Notes: a model not told the origin generated them from the letters alone. A stretch of 64,000 nt of DNA from Arsukibacterium sp. UBA3155 (GCA_002364615.1 DEYP01000025.1:248001-312000), one strand, 5' to 3'. Positions 17,729 through 28,499 are shown, counted from the first letter of the stretch. Numbers and translations are program-made.

Positions 17729-19108
17729 ATGTTAAGTAACAGTGTAAGCGTAAAAGCCCTGCTACTCAGTGTGCTACTGATGTTTAGCATTAGCGCTAAA
17801 GCCAGTGACGCCCTGTCTCAGGCAGAAATGGACCAGATGCTGGCGCCGGTGGCACTTTATCCGGATACCGTGCTGACGCATGTGCTGATTGCCGCAACCT
17901 ATCCGTTGGAAGTCGTTCAGGCTGCCCGCTGGTCTGAATTGAACCCTGATTTAGACGGTGATGCGGCCGTACAAGCTGTCGCTTCTGAAGATTGGGAGCC
18001 CAGCGTCAAGGCATTGGTGGCATTTCCTGATTTATTACAACGCCTTAGTAATGACCTGAATTGGACGCAGCAACTGGGTGAAATGTTTTTAACGGACGAA
18101 GCTGCCGTGCTGGCCAGTATTCAGCAATTGCGTGAGCGTGCTTATCAGCAGGGTTCGTTGGATAAAATGAAGCATTTGACGGTACAGCGTGAACGTGAGG
18201 TGATTGTCATTGAACCACGCCGCCCTGAAGTGATTTATGTGCCTTACTACGATACCCGCGTGGTGTATGGTAACTGGCGCTGGTCGGCGTACCCACCGAT
18301 ATACTGGCATGCCCCCCGTGGCTTTCACGTTAGTAATCATTTTTACTGGGGTCCCAGCTTTACGGTACGTCCGTCATTCTATTTCAGTATATTTGACTGG
18401 CATCATCGCCATATAGTGGTTAATCACCATTATTATCACACCCCACCTCGTTATTATCCGCGTAGAAATAAGCACTATACTGACGCCCGGCGCTGGCAGC
18501 ATGACAGTTACCACAGACGTGGTGTGCACTACCGGCACGAGGTGCTGAACCGTCAGCATAACTTTGGCTATGCCCGGCAGGTAACAAAGGAATACCGGGC
18601 AGAAACCGGCAAACAACGCGAACAGCAACATCGCGAACAGTACAACAACAATCAGCAAAGCCGTGAACGCACCATTATGCAGCGGCGTACCGCTGAGCAG
18701 GTTAATTTACGCCAGAACTCTGCAGCCACCGCCAGCCGTCAGCTTAATAGCCAGCAGCGGGCTGAGCGGATTGAGCAGAACGAAAGGCCTCAATTAAACC
18801 ATCGTGAGCAACAGGCCAGCCGGCAGCAAGCTGAACGTCAGCCGGCAAGAACCACGGTAAGCCGGCCGATGCACACTGCTACGCCGATGACGGCTGAGCG
18901 CCAGCAGGTGGTGCGTCAACAACAGACCAGGCCAGAACAGCGGATAACCCCGGTGCAGCGGCCAGAGCCACAGGTGCAGCGCCAGGTTCAACCGCAACGT
19001 CAGGTCCAGCCACAACGTCAGGTCCAGCCACAGCGACAGATAGAGCGGCCGGCCCCCAGTGCCAGTCGCGAAGTACGCGGCAACCGCGAGGCACAGCGTA
19101 TTGAATAG
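17729..19108 (+). CDS. Secreted DUF3300-domain protein with Gln/Arg-rich tail
   Basis: A signal peptide (about residues 1-26, ending AKASD) precedes the DUF3300 domain (about 30-260). That domain shows the family segments MDQMLAPVALYPDTVL, QAARW, WEPSVKALVAFP and a Trp/Tyr/His-rich segment (PPIYWHAPRGFH). The remaining 200 residues are low-complexity, rich in Gln, Arg and Glu, with QPQRQV repeats. Function of the family is unknown; an envelope location is likely. The start ATG 17729 follows TGGAGGAAA. A hairpin terminator lies just downstream. Confidence 0.85.
   Translation: MLSNSVSVKALLLSVLLMFSISAKASDALSQAEMDQMLAPVALYPDTVLTHVLIAATYPLEVVQAARWSELNPDLDGDAAVQAVASEDWEPSVKALVAFPDLLQRLSNDLNWTQQLGEMFLTDEAAVLASIQQLRERAYQQGSLDKMKHLTVQREREVIVIEPRRPEVIYVPYYDTRVVYGNWRWSAYPPIYWHAPRGFHVSNHFYWGPSFTVRPSFYFSIFDWHHRHIVVNHHYYHTPPRYYPRRNKHYTDARRWQHDSYHRRGVHYRHEVLNRQHNFGYARQVTKEYRAETGKQREQQHREQYNNNQQSRERTIMQRRTAEQVNLRQNSAATASRQLNSQQRAERIEQNERPQLNHREQQASRQQAERQPARTTVSRPMHTATPMTAERQQVVRQQQTRPEQRITPVQRPEPQVQRQVQPQRQVQPQRQVQPQRQIERPAPSASREVRGNREAQRIE
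18983..19036 (+). repeat. Three tandem 18-bp repeats in the DUF3300 gene
   Basis: Three in-frame copies of an 18-base unit (consensus CAGGTCCAGCCACAACGT) encode the hexapeptide QVQPQR. Such perfect short coding repeats can expand or contract by slippage without breaking the frame. Confidence 0.85.
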
Positions 19109-19130
19109 CCCGGCTCTTGTATCAGCTGTT

Positions 19131-19165
19131 AAAAAAGCCAGAGCAATCATGCCCTGGCTTTTTTT
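19131..19165 (+). terminator. Rho-independent terminator after the DUF3300 gene
   Basis: AAAAAAGCCAG at 19131-19141 pairs with CTGGCTTTTTT at 19154-19164, and the T-run continues to 19165. Confidence 0.88.
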
Positions 19166-19242
19166 CGACTAAAGTTGGGGCTGGCAACGGCACTTACTGT
19201 GCTTTACAGTAGCAGCAACCGTTAATTTTCAGGTAACGCACT

Positions 19243-21090
19243 ATGGCACCTGCCCCGCTTAACTGGCAACAGTTGCTTAAATCCGGTAACCGGATTTTTA
19301 TTGGTTCGCACGCTGCGGTGCCTACAGCCCTTATTGACGATTTAATTAACCACGCCAACAGTCTGCACGATATTGAAATTGTTCAGCTGGTAACGCTGGC
19401 CGACAATAAATGGGCAGAGCCGCAATATCAGCATTTATTTAAAGTGAATACCTTTTTTATTGGCGGTGAAAAAATTCGTCAGGCGGTAGCGGAAGGGCGG
19501 GCTGACTATACCCCCTGCTTTATGACGGATATACCGGCCCTGTTTACCGACGGTGTGTTACCGCTGGATGCCGCTTTGATCATGGTAAGCCCGGCAGATG
19601 AACATGGTTATCATTCGCTTGGGGTTTCAGTTGACGTGGTGGCCGCCGCAGCCAAAGCGGCTAAAAAAGTGATTGCGCAGGTAAACCCGCAAATGCCTAT
19701 TACCTTTGGCCAGTCCTTTATTCACCGTGACGACATTGACACCTTTTATTATGCTGATCAAACCTTGCCTGAGGCAGTAATGCCCGAGCTGGATGCCCGT
19801 ACCGAACGAATAGGCCAGTATGTGTCACTACTGGTGGAGAACGGCGCTACAGTCCAGCTGGGTGTCGGTCGTATTTGTGCTGCAGTTACCAAGTACCTCA
19901 GTAATCATAAAGATTTGGGCCTGCATAGCGAAATGCTCACCGATGGCGTGCTGGAACTGATCAGAAAAGGCGTCATCAATAACCGGCGCAAAACCTTTCA
20001 TCCGGGTAAGGCCGTGGTTAGTTTCTGTATCGGCAGTAAAGCGCTGTATCAGTTTGTCGATCAAAACCCGCATATCGGCTTTTATCCCAGCGAGTATGTT
20101 AACTCACCGGCCAATATTGCGCGCAACGATAAAATGGTCGCCATTAACAGTGCCATCGAAGTAGATTTAACCGGCCAGGTTGTCTCAGATTCAATTGGTC
20201 ATCATTTTTACAGCGGTATTGGCGGCCAGGTTGATTTTAGCCGCGGCGCGTCAATGAGTAATGGCGGCAAACCGATTATCGCCCTGCCCTCCACCGCTAA
20301 AAATGGCAGTATTTCCCGTATTGTGCCGCATATCAGACAAGGTGCCGGGGTGGTGACCAGCCGTGGCCATGTCCATTATGTGGTAACCGAGTTCGGGGTA
20401 GCGTCTTTGCGTGGTAAAAGTGTGCGTGAGCGGGCGCTGGAACTGATTCGGGTAGCGCATCCGAAGTTTCGCAGTCAGTTGCTGGCAGAGGTACGGAAAT
20501 TTTACTGGGTACCCCATTATCAGCTGCAGACACCGGTAGACGTTGCCGAACTGGGCGCAGTCGGCTTTAAGGAATTACAGCTTGACGGTGAATTTTTTGA
20601 TTTACGACCCTTGAATCCTTCGGACGAGCGTCGATTACAGGAGTTTTTTTACTCTCATACCAAAGAAACCCTGCAAATGCGCTACAACACCATACCGACC
20701 CAAATGAGCAGGGAGAAATCATGCACTCTGGTCAGTGTCGATCAGACAGAAGATTTAGCCCTGTGTATCGTCAGACAAAAAGGCTCAGTGGTCGAAATTC
20801 AGGCTGTCGGTCGCTATTACCTGATTAAAGCCAATAACAGCTGTGAAGTGGCTTTTGTTACCCGGGAGAAACACCAGGGTAAAGGCATGGCCAAACGTCT
20901 GCTGCAAGAAATGATTGATATCGCTGGCAGCCGCAAACTAAGCAAAATGACCGCCTATGTCCGCGCAGAAAATAAACCCATGCTTAGCGTATTTACCAAA
21001 GCCGGCTTTAAACGCAAAGGTTATGATGATCCCAGTGAGGTATTTCTGGAACTCGATTTAGCGACTGCAGCAGACAGAGGAGCCCACTGA
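19243..21090 (+). CDS. Acetyl-CoA hydrolase/transferase fused to a GNAT acetyltransferase
   Basis: Residues about 1-435 form an acetyl-CoA hydrolase/CoA-transferase module of the ACH1/Cat family. The catalytic Glu lies in VTEFGVASLRGKS, and a glycine-rich GIGGQVDFSRGA segment is present. Residues about 455-605 are a GNAT domain, with the acetyl-CoA-binding loop in REKHQGKGMAKRLL. The 615-residue fusion is known in proteobacteria. It may couple acetyl-CoA level to acetylation of a protein or small molecule. The stop overlaps the start of the deacetylase-family gene by one base, which suggests a linked acetylation/deacetylation role. That link is inference. Confidence 0.88.
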   Translation: MAPAPLNWQQLLKSGNRIFIGSHAAVPTALIDDLINHANSLHDIEIVQLVTLADNKWAEPQYQHLFKVNTFFIGGEKIRQAVAEGRADYTPCFMTDIPALFTDGVLPLDAALIMVSPADEHGYHSLGVSVDVVAAAAKAAKKVIAQVNPQMPITFGQSFIHRDDIDTFYYADQTLPEAVMPELDARTERIGQYVSLLVENGATVQLGVGRICAAVTKYLSNHKDLGLHSEMLTDGVLELIRKGVINNRRKTFHPGKAVVSFCIGSKALYQFVDQNPHIGFYPSEYVNSPANIARNDKMVAINSAIEVDLTGQVVSDSIGHHFYSGIGGQVDFSRGASMSNGGKPIIALPSTAKNGSISRIVPHIRQGAGVVTSRGHVHYVVTEFGVASLRGKSVRERALELIRVAHPKFRSQLLAEVRKFYWVPHYQLQTPVDVAELGAVGFKELQLDGEFFDLRPLNPSDERRLQEFFYSHTKETLQMRYNTIPTQMSREKSCTLVSVDQTEDLALCIVRQKGSVVEIQAVGRYYLIKANNSCEVAFVTREKHQGKGMAKRLLQEMIDIAGSRKLSKMTAYVRAENKPMLSVFTKAGFKRKGYDDPSEVFLELDLATAADRGAH

Positions 21091-22007
21091 TGGCCATTAC
21101 TGTATTTAGCCATGCCTTTTGTCGCCAGCACGATGTTGGCGCAGATCATCCGGAATGTCCTGAGCGCTTAGATGCAATAAACGATCAGTTAATCCGCTCC
21201 GGGCTCGATTATGTTTTACAACAAAAAGATGCCACCGCCGCCACCAGGGCCGATTTATGCCGGGCGCACAGCACGCTTTATGTCAGCGAGTTGTTTAACA
21301 AAGCGCCAACTGAGGGTCATATCTGGCTCGATCCGGATACCCAGATGATGAATAAAACGCTGCAGGCGGCACTATACGCCGCAGGCAGCGGTATCAATGC
21401 AGTAGATGAGGTAATGCAGGCTAGCGATAAACAGGCCTTTTGCGCTATTCGGCCGCCAGGCCATCACGCCACGCATGAACAGGCGATGGGGTTTTGTTTT
21501 TTTAATAACATCGCTATTGCAGCAGAGTACGCGCTGAACCAATATCAGCTGAAGCGCGTGGCGATAGTCGATTTTGACGTTCACCACGGCAATGGCACTG
21601 AAGATATTTTTAAACACGAGCCCAGAGTGTTGTTTTGCTCGTCATTTGAATACCCGTTATACCCCAATACCGGTGCCGACACGGTTTCAGACCACATTAT
21701 TAATTTACCATTACCAGGGGGGTGTAAGGCCAGCCAATGGCGTTCTGAAGTCAGCCAACACTGGCTGCCTGCACTGGATGCCTTTGCTCCTGAGCTTATT
21801 CTGGTATCCGCTGGCTTTGATGGCCATGCCGAAGATGAAATGGCACATTTTATGTTACGTGAAGACGATTATCACTGGCTGGCGACGGAGCTTAAAACGC
21901 TGGCCAATACACACTGTCAGGGGCGTGTCGTCGCCATGCTCGAAGGCGGCTACGCCCTTAGCGCATTAGGTCGCAGCGTGGTGGCTTTTTTAAAAGGGCT
22001 AATGTAG
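21090..22007 (+). CDS. Histone deacetylase-family zinc amidohydrolase
   Basis: This 305-residue protein has all the active-site motifs of class II-type bacterial deacetylases. It has the His-His pair in RPPGHHATH, zinc ligands in DFDVHHGNGT and in SAGFDGHAEDE, and LEGGY near the end. It should remove acyl groups from acetyl-lysine, acetylpolyamines or similar amides. It is co-transcribed with and overlaps the acetyl-CoA hydrolase/GNAT gene (TGATG). The physiological substrate cannot be told from sequence. Confidence 0.92.
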   Translation: MAITVFSHAFCRQHDVGADHPECPERLDAINDQLIRSGLDYVLQQKDATAATRADLCRAHSTLYVSELFNKAPTEGHIWLDPDTQMMNKTLQAALYAAGSGINAVDEVMQASDKQAFCAIRPPGHHATHEQAMGFCFFNNIAIAAEYALNQYQLKRVAIVDFDVHHGNGTEDIFKHEPRVLFCSSFEYPLYPNTGADTVSDHIINLPLPGGCKASQWRSEVSQHWLPALDAFAPELILVSAGFDGHAEDEMAHFMLREDDYHWLATELKTLANTHCQGRVVAMLEGGYALSALGRSVVAFLKGLM

Positions 22008-22064
22008 TAAAAAATGACCTGCTCAGGATGTTTTAAGTCGGGCGAAAACCTTAACGTAAACAAT

Positions 22065-22092
22065 AAAAAACCCTGCAAATGCAGGGTTTTTT
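22065..22092. terminator. Bidirectional terminator between the deacetylase gene and purL
   Basis: Twelve-base perfect arms (22065-22076 and 22081-22092), each ending in a run of six A or T, flank an AAAT loop. The two flanking genes converge here. Confidence 0.93.
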
Positions 22093-22110
22093 AGCTACAC
22101 AAAACAGATG

Positions 22111-25100
22111 TTAGCCCAGCCAGACCCGGGCGTTACGGAACATGCGCATCCACGGGCTGTCTTCCTGCCAGTCATCCGGGTGCCAGGAATTGGCAACGGT
22201 GCGGAACACCCGCTCCGGATGCGGCATCATAATGCTAACCCGGCCATCCGTGGTGGTCAGCGCCGTAATACCTGCTGCTGAACCATTCGGGTTAGCAGGG
22301 TAGTGCTCGGTAACTTTGCCGAAGTTATCGACAAAGCGCATGGCCACCGTGCCACTGTGATTGGCTTTGGCGAAGGCTTCGCTGCTAGCAAACTCAGCAT
22401 GACCTTCACCGTGTGACACGGCAATTGGCATGCGTGAACCGGCCATGCCGCTGAAAAACAGTGACGGACTTTGCTGCACTTCTACCAGGCTGAAGCGCGC
22501 TTCAAACCGTTCTGATTTATTGCGGACAAAGTGTGGCCAAAGTTCTGCCCCCGGGATCAAGGATTTTAAGTTAGACATCATCTGACAGCCATTGCATACG
22601 CCTAACGAGAAGGTAGACTGACGTTCAAAAAACGCCGCAAACTGCGCCCTGGCAATATCGTTAAACAATACCGACTTGGCCCAGCCTTCGCCGGCACCAA
22701 GCACATCGCCGTACGAGAAACCACCGCAGGCAGCTAAGCCGTTAAAGTCGCTAAGCTTAACCCGCCCGGCCAGAATATCACTCATATGCACATCAACCGC
22801 GCTAAAACCGGCACGGTTAAATGCCGCGGCCATTTCAAGGTGCGAGTTCACACCTTGTTCGCGCAAAATAGCGACTTTGGGTGCAACCCCTTTCACAATG
22901 TAAGGTGCAGCGACGTCTTCATTTGCGTCAAAGCTAAGACTGACATTTAAACCCGGATCGGTTTCATCGGCTTTCGCTGTAAATTCTTGCAGTGCTCCAG
23001 CCGGATTGTCACGCATTGCCTGCATCTGGTATGTCGTTTCAGCCCAGATACAGCGCAAGCGGTTGCGACTGTCACTGAATACGGTGTGCTCGCCACGGTT
23101 GAAGGACAGTTTGTCATCTGTCGTTACCGGACCCAGCGCATGGCTGCACGCGGCCAGTTTATGCTCAGCCAGAACCTGCTGCACATATGCCAACTCGCTG
23201 TCAGCTACCTGGAGCACTGCACCGGGCTCTTCACTAAATAACACGGCTAAATCATCGTCACCCAGGCTGCTGATATCGGCGGCAACACCGGCTTTACCGG
23301 CAAAGGCCATTTCTGCCAGAGTAATAAATAAACCACCGTCGGAGCGATCATGATAGGCCAGCAGTTTTTGCTCTCGCACCAGTTGCTGCACTGCCGCAAA
23401 GAAATTCAGTAATAGTTGTGGGCTGTCTAAATCAGCTGGAGTTTCACCCAATTGTTTATATACCTGAGTTAAACAGGACGCACCTAAGCGGTTAGCGCCC
23501 TGACCCAGGTCGATAAGTAACACACTGCTGGCACCTTTGTCAGTGCGAAGCTGTGGGGTAACCGTTTTACGAATATCTTCTACCCGGCCAAATGCCGTTA
23601 TTACCAATGACATTGGCGAAGTAACCGCCTTCTCTTCACCATTTTGCTGCCATTTGGTTTTCATCGACATCGAGTCTTTGCCAACCGGAATGGTCACATT
23701 TAAGGCAGGGCACAATTCTTCACCAATGGCTTTTACCGCAGCGTAAAGCCCGGCATCTTCACCCGGGTGGCCAGCAGCAGACATCCAGTTGGCAGATAAT
23801 TTAACTCGCTTTAAATCGCTGATATCACTACAGGCAATATTGGTGATGGCCTCGGCTACCGCTAAGCGGGCAGAAGCGGCAAAATCCAGTAAGGCGACCG
23901 GGGTACGCTCACCCATTGCCATCGCTTCGCCATGGTAAGTATCATAGCTGGCGGCAGTAATACCGCAGTTGGCAACCGGGATCTGCCACGGACCAACCAT
24001 TTGATCACGCGCCACTAAGCCGGTAACGGTCCGATCGCCAATAGTAACCAGAAAGGTTTTTTCCGCAATGGTGGGTAAGCGCAGCAACCGTTCAGCGGCA
24101 TCAGCAATGCTAATACCTTCACGGCGCAGGGGTTGGCCAGGGGTTTTAGCGCTTTGCACATCACGGTGCATTTTCGGTGCTTTACCCAGCAATACGCTAA
24201 GCGGTAAATCAATGGGTGTATTGCCAAAATGTGTATCGGTCAAGGTCAGATGCTGCTCACTGGTGGCTTCACCCACTACCGCATAAGGCGCTCGTTCGCG
24301 CTGACATATCTGCTCAAAAACCGACATTTTTTCCGGCGGTATGGCCATCACATAGCGCTCTTGTGACTCGTTACACCAAATTTGCAGCGGCGACATGCCG
24401 GGTTCATCGTTCGGTACATTGCGCAGTTCAAACTTACCACCAACGCCACCGTCATTAACCAGCTCCGGGAATGCGTTAGATAAACCGCCAGCGCCAACAT
24501 CGTGAATAAAACAAATCGGATTGTCGTCGCCCAACTGCCAGCAGCGGTCAATTACTTCCTGACAGCGCCGTTCAATTTCCGGGTTTTCCCGCTGCACTGA
24601 GGCAAAGTCGAGATCTTCTGCAGACTGACCAGAGGCCATCGATGACGCCGCCCCACCGCCCAAACCGATATTCATGGCCGGACCACCTAATACCACCAGC
24701 TTAGCGCCAGGGGGTAGCTCTCCTTTTTGTACATGATCGGTGCGAATATTGCCCAGTCCACCGGCAATCATAATAGGTTTATGGTAACCCCTGACTTCTT
24801 CACCGTTATAACTGGTTACTTTTTCTTCATAAGTACGAAAGTAACCGTTAATCGCCGGGCGGCCAAATTCATTGTTAAACGCAGCACCACCGAGCGGGCC
24901 TTCCAGCATAATATCCAGCGCACTGACTATGCGTTCAGGCTTGCCAAAGTCTGTTTCCCACGGCTGGGTAAAGCCAGGGATCCGCAAATTCGACACCGAA
25001 AACCCCACCAGACCGGCTTTGGGTTTTGAACCAACACCGGTGGCGCCCTCATCCCGTATTTCACCACCAGAACCGGTCGCCGCACCCGGGTAAGGGGAAA

Positions 25101-26004
25101 TAGCGGTAGGATGGTTGTGGGTTTCCACCTTCATAAGAATATGAATATCTTCATGATGATAGTTGTATTCGGCCGTATCCGGCACCGGAAAAAACCGACC
25201 CGCAGCGGAACCGGTCATTACTGCGGCATTGTCTTTGTAGGCAGACAAAACATAATCGGGCGTATGCTCAAAGGTATTTTTTATCATTTTGAACAATGAC
25301 TTAGGCTGTACTACACCGTCGATAGTCCAATCGGCATTAAAAATTTTATGGCGGCAGTGCTCAGAGTTAGCCTGAGCGAACATATAAAGTTCGATATCAT
25401 TGGGATTGCGGCCTAACTGCTGAAAATTGCTGACCAGATAATCAATTTCATCATCCGCCAACGCCAGGCCCATCGCCATATTAGCTTCTGCCAGCGCCTG
25501 ACGGCCACCACTGATAATATCAACCGAACTTAACTCTGCCGGTGCAGCATGCGCAAACAAAGCGCCGGCCTGGTCAAACTCGCTAAACACAACTTCCATC
25601 ATCCGGTCATGTAATAGACCGCTAACTACGTTCAATTCGCTGTTAGTTAAGGTACGCTCACTCTCAATGTAATAAGCGATACCACGTTCCAACCGCTTAA
25701 TTTTGCCTAGGCCGCAATTGTGGGCAATATCACTGGCCTTTGATGACCAGGGTGAAATAGTGCCGGGACGCGGCGTGACTAAGAGTAACTGGCCAACAGG
25801 GTCATGGCTGGCGATAGCCGGACCGTAAGTCAGCAGTTTATCCAGGGTGCTTTGTTCGTCACTGCTCAGTGCAGCGCTATTTTGCGCAAAGTGCATATAC
25901 TCGGCATAAATTGTGGTTACCGGCACCGCGCGTTCGGCACATTGGTCAAGTAACTTGGCAATTCGAAATTCGGACAGTGCAGGTGCACCACGCAGGATCA
26001 ACAT
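22111..26004 (-). CDS. purL: Phosphoribosylformylglycinamidine synthase
   Basis: This 1297-residue single-chain PurL catalyses the fourth step of purine synthesis, using glutamine and ATP. An N-terminal PurS-like part, a linker and two AIRS-type halves are followed by a C-terminal class I glutamine amidotransferase (about 1040-1297). The catalytic Cys is in [10 protein letters not shown] and the His/Glu in HGEGHAEF and MPHPERVF. Motifs GGGAASSM and [17 protein letters not shown] are typical. The length matches the E. coli enzyme (1295). It is monocistronic, and its upstream region is shared with the divergent mltF. Confidence 0.98.
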   Translation of the reverse strand: MLILRGAPALSEFRIAKLLDQCAERAVPVTTIYAEYMHFAQNSAALSSDEQSTLDKLLTYGPAIASHDPVGQLLLVTPRPGTISPWSSKASDIAHNCGLGKIKRLERGIAYYIESERTLTNSELNVVSGLLHDRMMEVVFSEFDQAGALFAHAAPAELSSVDIISGGRQALAEANMAMGLALADDEIDYLVSNFQQLGRNPNDIELYMFAQANSEHCRHKIFNADWTIDGVVQPKSLFKMIKNTFEHTPDYVLSAYKDNAAVMTGSAAGRFFPVPDTAEYNYHHEDIHILMKVETHNHPTAISPYPGAATGSGGEIRDEGATGVGSKPKAGLVGFSVSNLRIPGFTQPWETDFGKPERIVSALDIMLEGPLGGAAFNNEFGRPAINGYFRTYEEKVTSYNGEEVRGYHKPIMIAGGLGNIRTDHVQKGELPPGAKLVVLGGPAMNIGLGGGAASSMASGQSAEDLDFASVQRENPEIERRCQEVIDRCWQLGDDNPICFIHDVGAGGLSNAFPELVNDGGVGGKFELRNVPNDEPGMSPLQIWCNESQERYVMAIPPEKMSVFEQICQRERAPYAVVGEATSEQHLTLTDTHFGNTPIDLPLSVLLGKAPKMHRDVQSAKTPGQPLRREGISIADAAERLLRLPTIAEKTFLVTIGDRTVTGLVARDQMVGPWQIPVANCGITAASYDTYHGEAMAMGERTPVALLDFAASARLAVAEAITNIACSDISDLKRVKLSANWMSAAGHPGEDAGLYAAVKAIGEELCPALNVTIPVGKDSMSMKTKWQQNGEEKAVTSPMSLVITAFGRVEDIRKTVTPQLRTDKGASSVLLIDLGQGANRLGASCLTQVYKQLGETPADLDSPQLLLNFFAAVQQLVREQKLLAYHDRSDGGLFITLAEMAFAGKAGVAADISSLGDDDLAVLFSEEPGAVLQVADSELAYVQQVLAEHKLAACSHALGPVTTDDKLSFNRGEHTVFSDSRNRLRCIWAETTYQMQAMRDNPAGALQEFTAKADETDPGLNVSLSFDANEDVAAPYIVKGVAPKVAILREQGVNSHLEMAAAFNRAGFSAVDVHMSDILAGRVKLSDFNGLAACGGFSYGDVLGAGEGWAKSVLFNDIARAQFAAFFERQSTFSLGVCNGCQMMSNLKSLIPGAELWPHFVRNKSERFEARFSLVEVQQSPSLFFSGMAGSRMPIAVSHGEGHAEFASSEAFAKANHSGTVAMRFVDNFGKVTEHYPANPNGSAAGITALTTTDGRVSIMMPHPERVFRTVANSWHPDDWQEDSPWMRMFRNARVWLG

Positions 26005-26055
26005 AGGCTAGGGTTCCGTTGGTTGAGCGTCGATGGAAGCTGATTTAAGCGCGCT

Positions 26056-26061
26056 ATTATA
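26056..26061 (-). promoter_or_regulatory. Candidate -10 box of purL
   Basis: A perfect TATAAT is found on the minus strand 52 bases upstream of the purL start. No good -35 hexamer could be placed at 16-18 bases, and no PurR operator-like sequence was seen. This is a weak prediction. Confidence 0.35.
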
Positions 26062-26154
26062 AAGAAATTTGACGCTAAGTGGTATGTGAAAAAACTGACT
26101 GTTTAGCTTAAGTTTGGTATAACAGTCGCCAAAGTAGTAAATATCAGGTTTGGC

Positions 26155-27594
26155 ATGCAACTAAAGGTGTTGTTCTGGCTGGCCATTTGTCTGTTAAGCG
26201 CCTGTACGCCCGTAACAGAACAAACATCTCAGCTTGACACTATTTATCAGCGCGACAGTTTGCGGGTTGGCTTATTGCATGGCCCAACCAGTTATTTTAT
26301 TGGTATTGATGGCCCCTCTGGTTTTGAATACGAGCTTGCGCAGACCCTGGCACATCGCCTGGACGTTAAGCTGGAACTATTCCCCAGCTACCACTTAGAC
26401 GAGCTATTACAAAAACTGGATACCGGCCAGGTAGATTTTATTGCCGGCGGACTCACGCTAACCTCACAGCGACTCAGTCGATATCGGGCTGCGCCTGCCT
26501 ATCGTTGGATCAATGAACTACTGGTATTTCGGCAAGGCGATGACTGGCCGCGCTCGCTTGATGATATTAAAGAGCCCATTGTGGTTATTCAGGACAGCAG
26601 CCATGCTCAGACCCTTGACAGACTGAGCATTGACCATCCCAACTTGCGCTGGCAGGAACAAAAAGATCTCGATGCCGACGATGTGTTGCAATTGGTGGTA
26701 GATGGCAGCATACCCTATACCCTGACCGACTCGAATCAGTTAGCCATAAACCGGCGTTTTTATCCCAATTTAAGCATTGGTTTTACCGTTAGCGAAAATT
26801 TACCGGTGGCCTGGTTACTTGCTGCTGATACTGACGATTCCCTGCTGACAGTTTTAATTGAATTTTTTGGCAATATTTATCAGAGCGGCGAGCTGATTAC
26901 GCTGGAAGACCGTTATTTTGGTCATGTCAGTCAGTTCGACTATGTTGACACCCTGCAATATATTGATGCCATCAACCACACCTTACCTGATTACAAAGAC
27001 TTGTTTATCCAATATGCTGGCGAGCTGGATTGGCGATTGCTGGCGGCTCTTTCTTATCAAGAGTCGCATTGGGATCCCAAAGCCCGCAGCCCTACCGGGG
27101 TGCGCGGCCTGATGATGCTGACCCTGCCCACTGCAAAACAAATGGGTGTTAGCAGCCGGTTACATCCTGAACAAAGCATCCGGGGTGGCAGCCGCTATTT
27201 ACACCGGCTGGTCAGCCGGATCCCGGAACGTATCGCCATGCCAGACCGTCTGTGGTTTGCGCTGGCGTCTTATAACATTGGTTGGGGTCATGTTGAGGAT
27301 GCCCGCATTCTTACTCAGCGCCAGGGAGCAGACCCTGATACCTGGCTGGAGGTGAAACAACGGTTACCCTTACTACGGCAAAAAGCGGTTTACCAGCATA
27401 CCCGTTTTGGCTATGCCAGAGGCGATGAAGCCGTGACTTACGTCGAAAATATCCGTCGTTACTACGACACATTGATTTGGACTGACGAAAAGCAGCAGGC
27501 TGAACAACGGCTGGAGCAGCAACGCTTAAAGCTGACGGAGCAATTTTCCCCGGGAGCTGACACCGCAGCCGCCAAACCCGATATAAAACAATAA
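26155..27594 (+). CDS. mltF: Membrane-bound lytic murein transglycosylase F
   Basis: The protein (479 residues) begins with a lipoprotein signal (LLSAC, Cys17 lipidated). An ABC-transporter-like solute-binding domain follows (about 30-265), then a lysozyme-like SLT domain (about 285-430). The catalytic Glu303 is in SYQESHWDP, with GVRGLMMLT and the late ASYNIGWGH motif as in MltF. It cleaves peptidoglycan glycan strands to 1,6-anhydromuramic ends; the N-terminal domain senses muropeptides in homologues. It is divergent from purL, as in many gammaproteobacteria. Confidence 0.96.
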   Translation: MQLKVLFWLAICLLSACTPVTEQTSQLDTIYQRDSLRVGLLHGPTSYFIGIDGPSGFEYELAQTLAHRLDVKLELFPSYHLDELLQKLDTGQVDFIAGGLTLTSQRLSRYRAAPAYRWINELLVFRQGDDWPRSLDDIKEPIVVIQDSSHAQTLDRLSIDHPNLRWQEQKDLDADDVLQLVVDGSIPYTLTDSNQLAINRRFYPNLSIGFTVSENLPVAWLLAADTDDSLLTVLIEFFGNIYQSGELITLEDRYFGHVSQFDYVDTLQYIDAINHTLPDYKDLFIQYAGELDWRLLAALSYQESHWDPKARSPTGVRGLMMLTLPTAKQMGVSSRLHPEQSIRGGSRYLHRLVSRIPERIAMPDRLWFALASYNIGWGHVEDARILTQRQGADPDTWLEVKQRLPLLRQKAVYQHTRFGYARGDEAVTYVENIRRYYDTLIWTDEKQQAEQRLEQQRLKLTEQFSPGADTAAAKPDIKQ

Positions 27595-27699
27595 AAAAGC
27601 TCTTTTATCTGCCGGCTCTTGTTGTCAGCAAGCGGCGGCACTATAGTAACGCCATATTTACGTTGCCCAGGCAACGTCAGCAACAAATGTAGGTTAATT

Positions 27700-27885
27700 A
27701 TGCTTGCTCGCAAGAAACCAGCGTTAAAGCGCCGTAAACTCAGCGCCTTTGCCATTAGTTCCAGTCGGCGCCGGGTAAAACGAAACACCGATTTAGTTAA
27801 ATTGCACCGCAGACGGCGTAATTATCAGACCATTATGCAGGATCATCCGGGACTTCAGGAGCCGCCCCAGCCAGAGCCGGGTTGA
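27700..27885 (+). CDS. Small, very basic hypothetical protein
   Basis: This 61-residue ORF starts at ATG 27700, ten bases after an AGG. It is rich in Arg and Lys (ARKKPALKRRKLSAF, SSSRRRVKRN, LHRRRRNYQ) and ends in a Pro/Glu-rich tail. The composition suggests nucleic-acid or membrane binding. Its last 53 bases overlap the 3' end of tadA on the other strand. A 7-base inverted repeat (CGTTGCC-CA-GGCAACG, 27661-27676) stands just upstream. No family was recognised, and it may not be expressed. Confidence 0.4.
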   Translation: MLARKKPALKRRKLSAFAISSSRRRVKRNTDLVKLHRRRRNYQTIMQDHPGLQEPPQPEPG

Positions 27886-28360
27886 CAGCTGCCTGTTTTG
27901 CTAACTTCTTTTCCTGGCGACGTCGCTGAAAAAAAGCAGATAGTGCAGCCGCACATTGCTCTGCCAGCACCCCAGCCGTTACCTCAAGCTGATGATTCAA
28001 TTTCGGGTGCTGGACCAAATTCATGATAGAGCCAGCGGCACCGGTTTTGTAATCACTGGCACCAAATACCAGTCGTGCCAGCCTGCTATGCACCAGCATG
28101 CCTGCGCACATGCTGCAAGGTTCCAGAGTTACATATAAAACACAGTCCGTTAACCGGTAATTCTGTAACACTGCCCCAGCCTGGCGTACTGCCAGCATTT
28201 CAGCATGGGCTGACGGATCATTTAAACGGATCATCTGGTTATAGCCCTCAGCAATCAGCTGGCCATCTTTGACAATGACCGCGCCAACTGGCACTTCTCC
28301 GGCCTGCTCGGCTTTACTGGCGAGTTGTAACGCTTTGTCCATCCAGAATTGATCGGTCAT
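27833..28360 (-). CDS. tadA: tRNA-specific adenosine deaminase
   Basis: TadA converts A34 to inosine in tRNA-Arg(ACG). The deaminase zinc site is clear: His52-Ala-Glu54 (AHAEM) and the PCSMC motif at 81-85, with GASDYKTGAAGS after it. The length is 175 residues, the last about 25 of which form a charged tail. Its position beside mltF and purL matches the mltF-tadA neighbourhood of E. coli. Confidence 0.96.
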   Translation of the reverse strand: MTDQFWMDKALQLASKAEQAGEVPVGAVIVKDGQLIAEGYNQMIRLNDPSAHAEMLAVRQAGAVLQNYRLTDCVLYVTLEPCSMCAGMLVHSRLARLVFGASDYKTGAAGSIMNLVQHPKLNHQLEVTAGVLAEQCAAALSAFFQRRRQEKKLAKQAAVNPALAGAAPEVPDDPA

Positions 28361-28499
28361 AAACCCTTACAATTAATTTCATCACCTTGAACAAGTTTAC
28401 CACTACTATCTGGTGATATTGACTAAACTTTTAGTTTTTATACTATAGCCGGATTAGCAAAAATAAATTAATCTATTGATTTATATATTAATTAAAACA

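Noticed and set aside
26013-26154. PurR operator before purL
   Set aside because: No ACGCAAAC-like half sites were found in the purL-mltF intergenic region.
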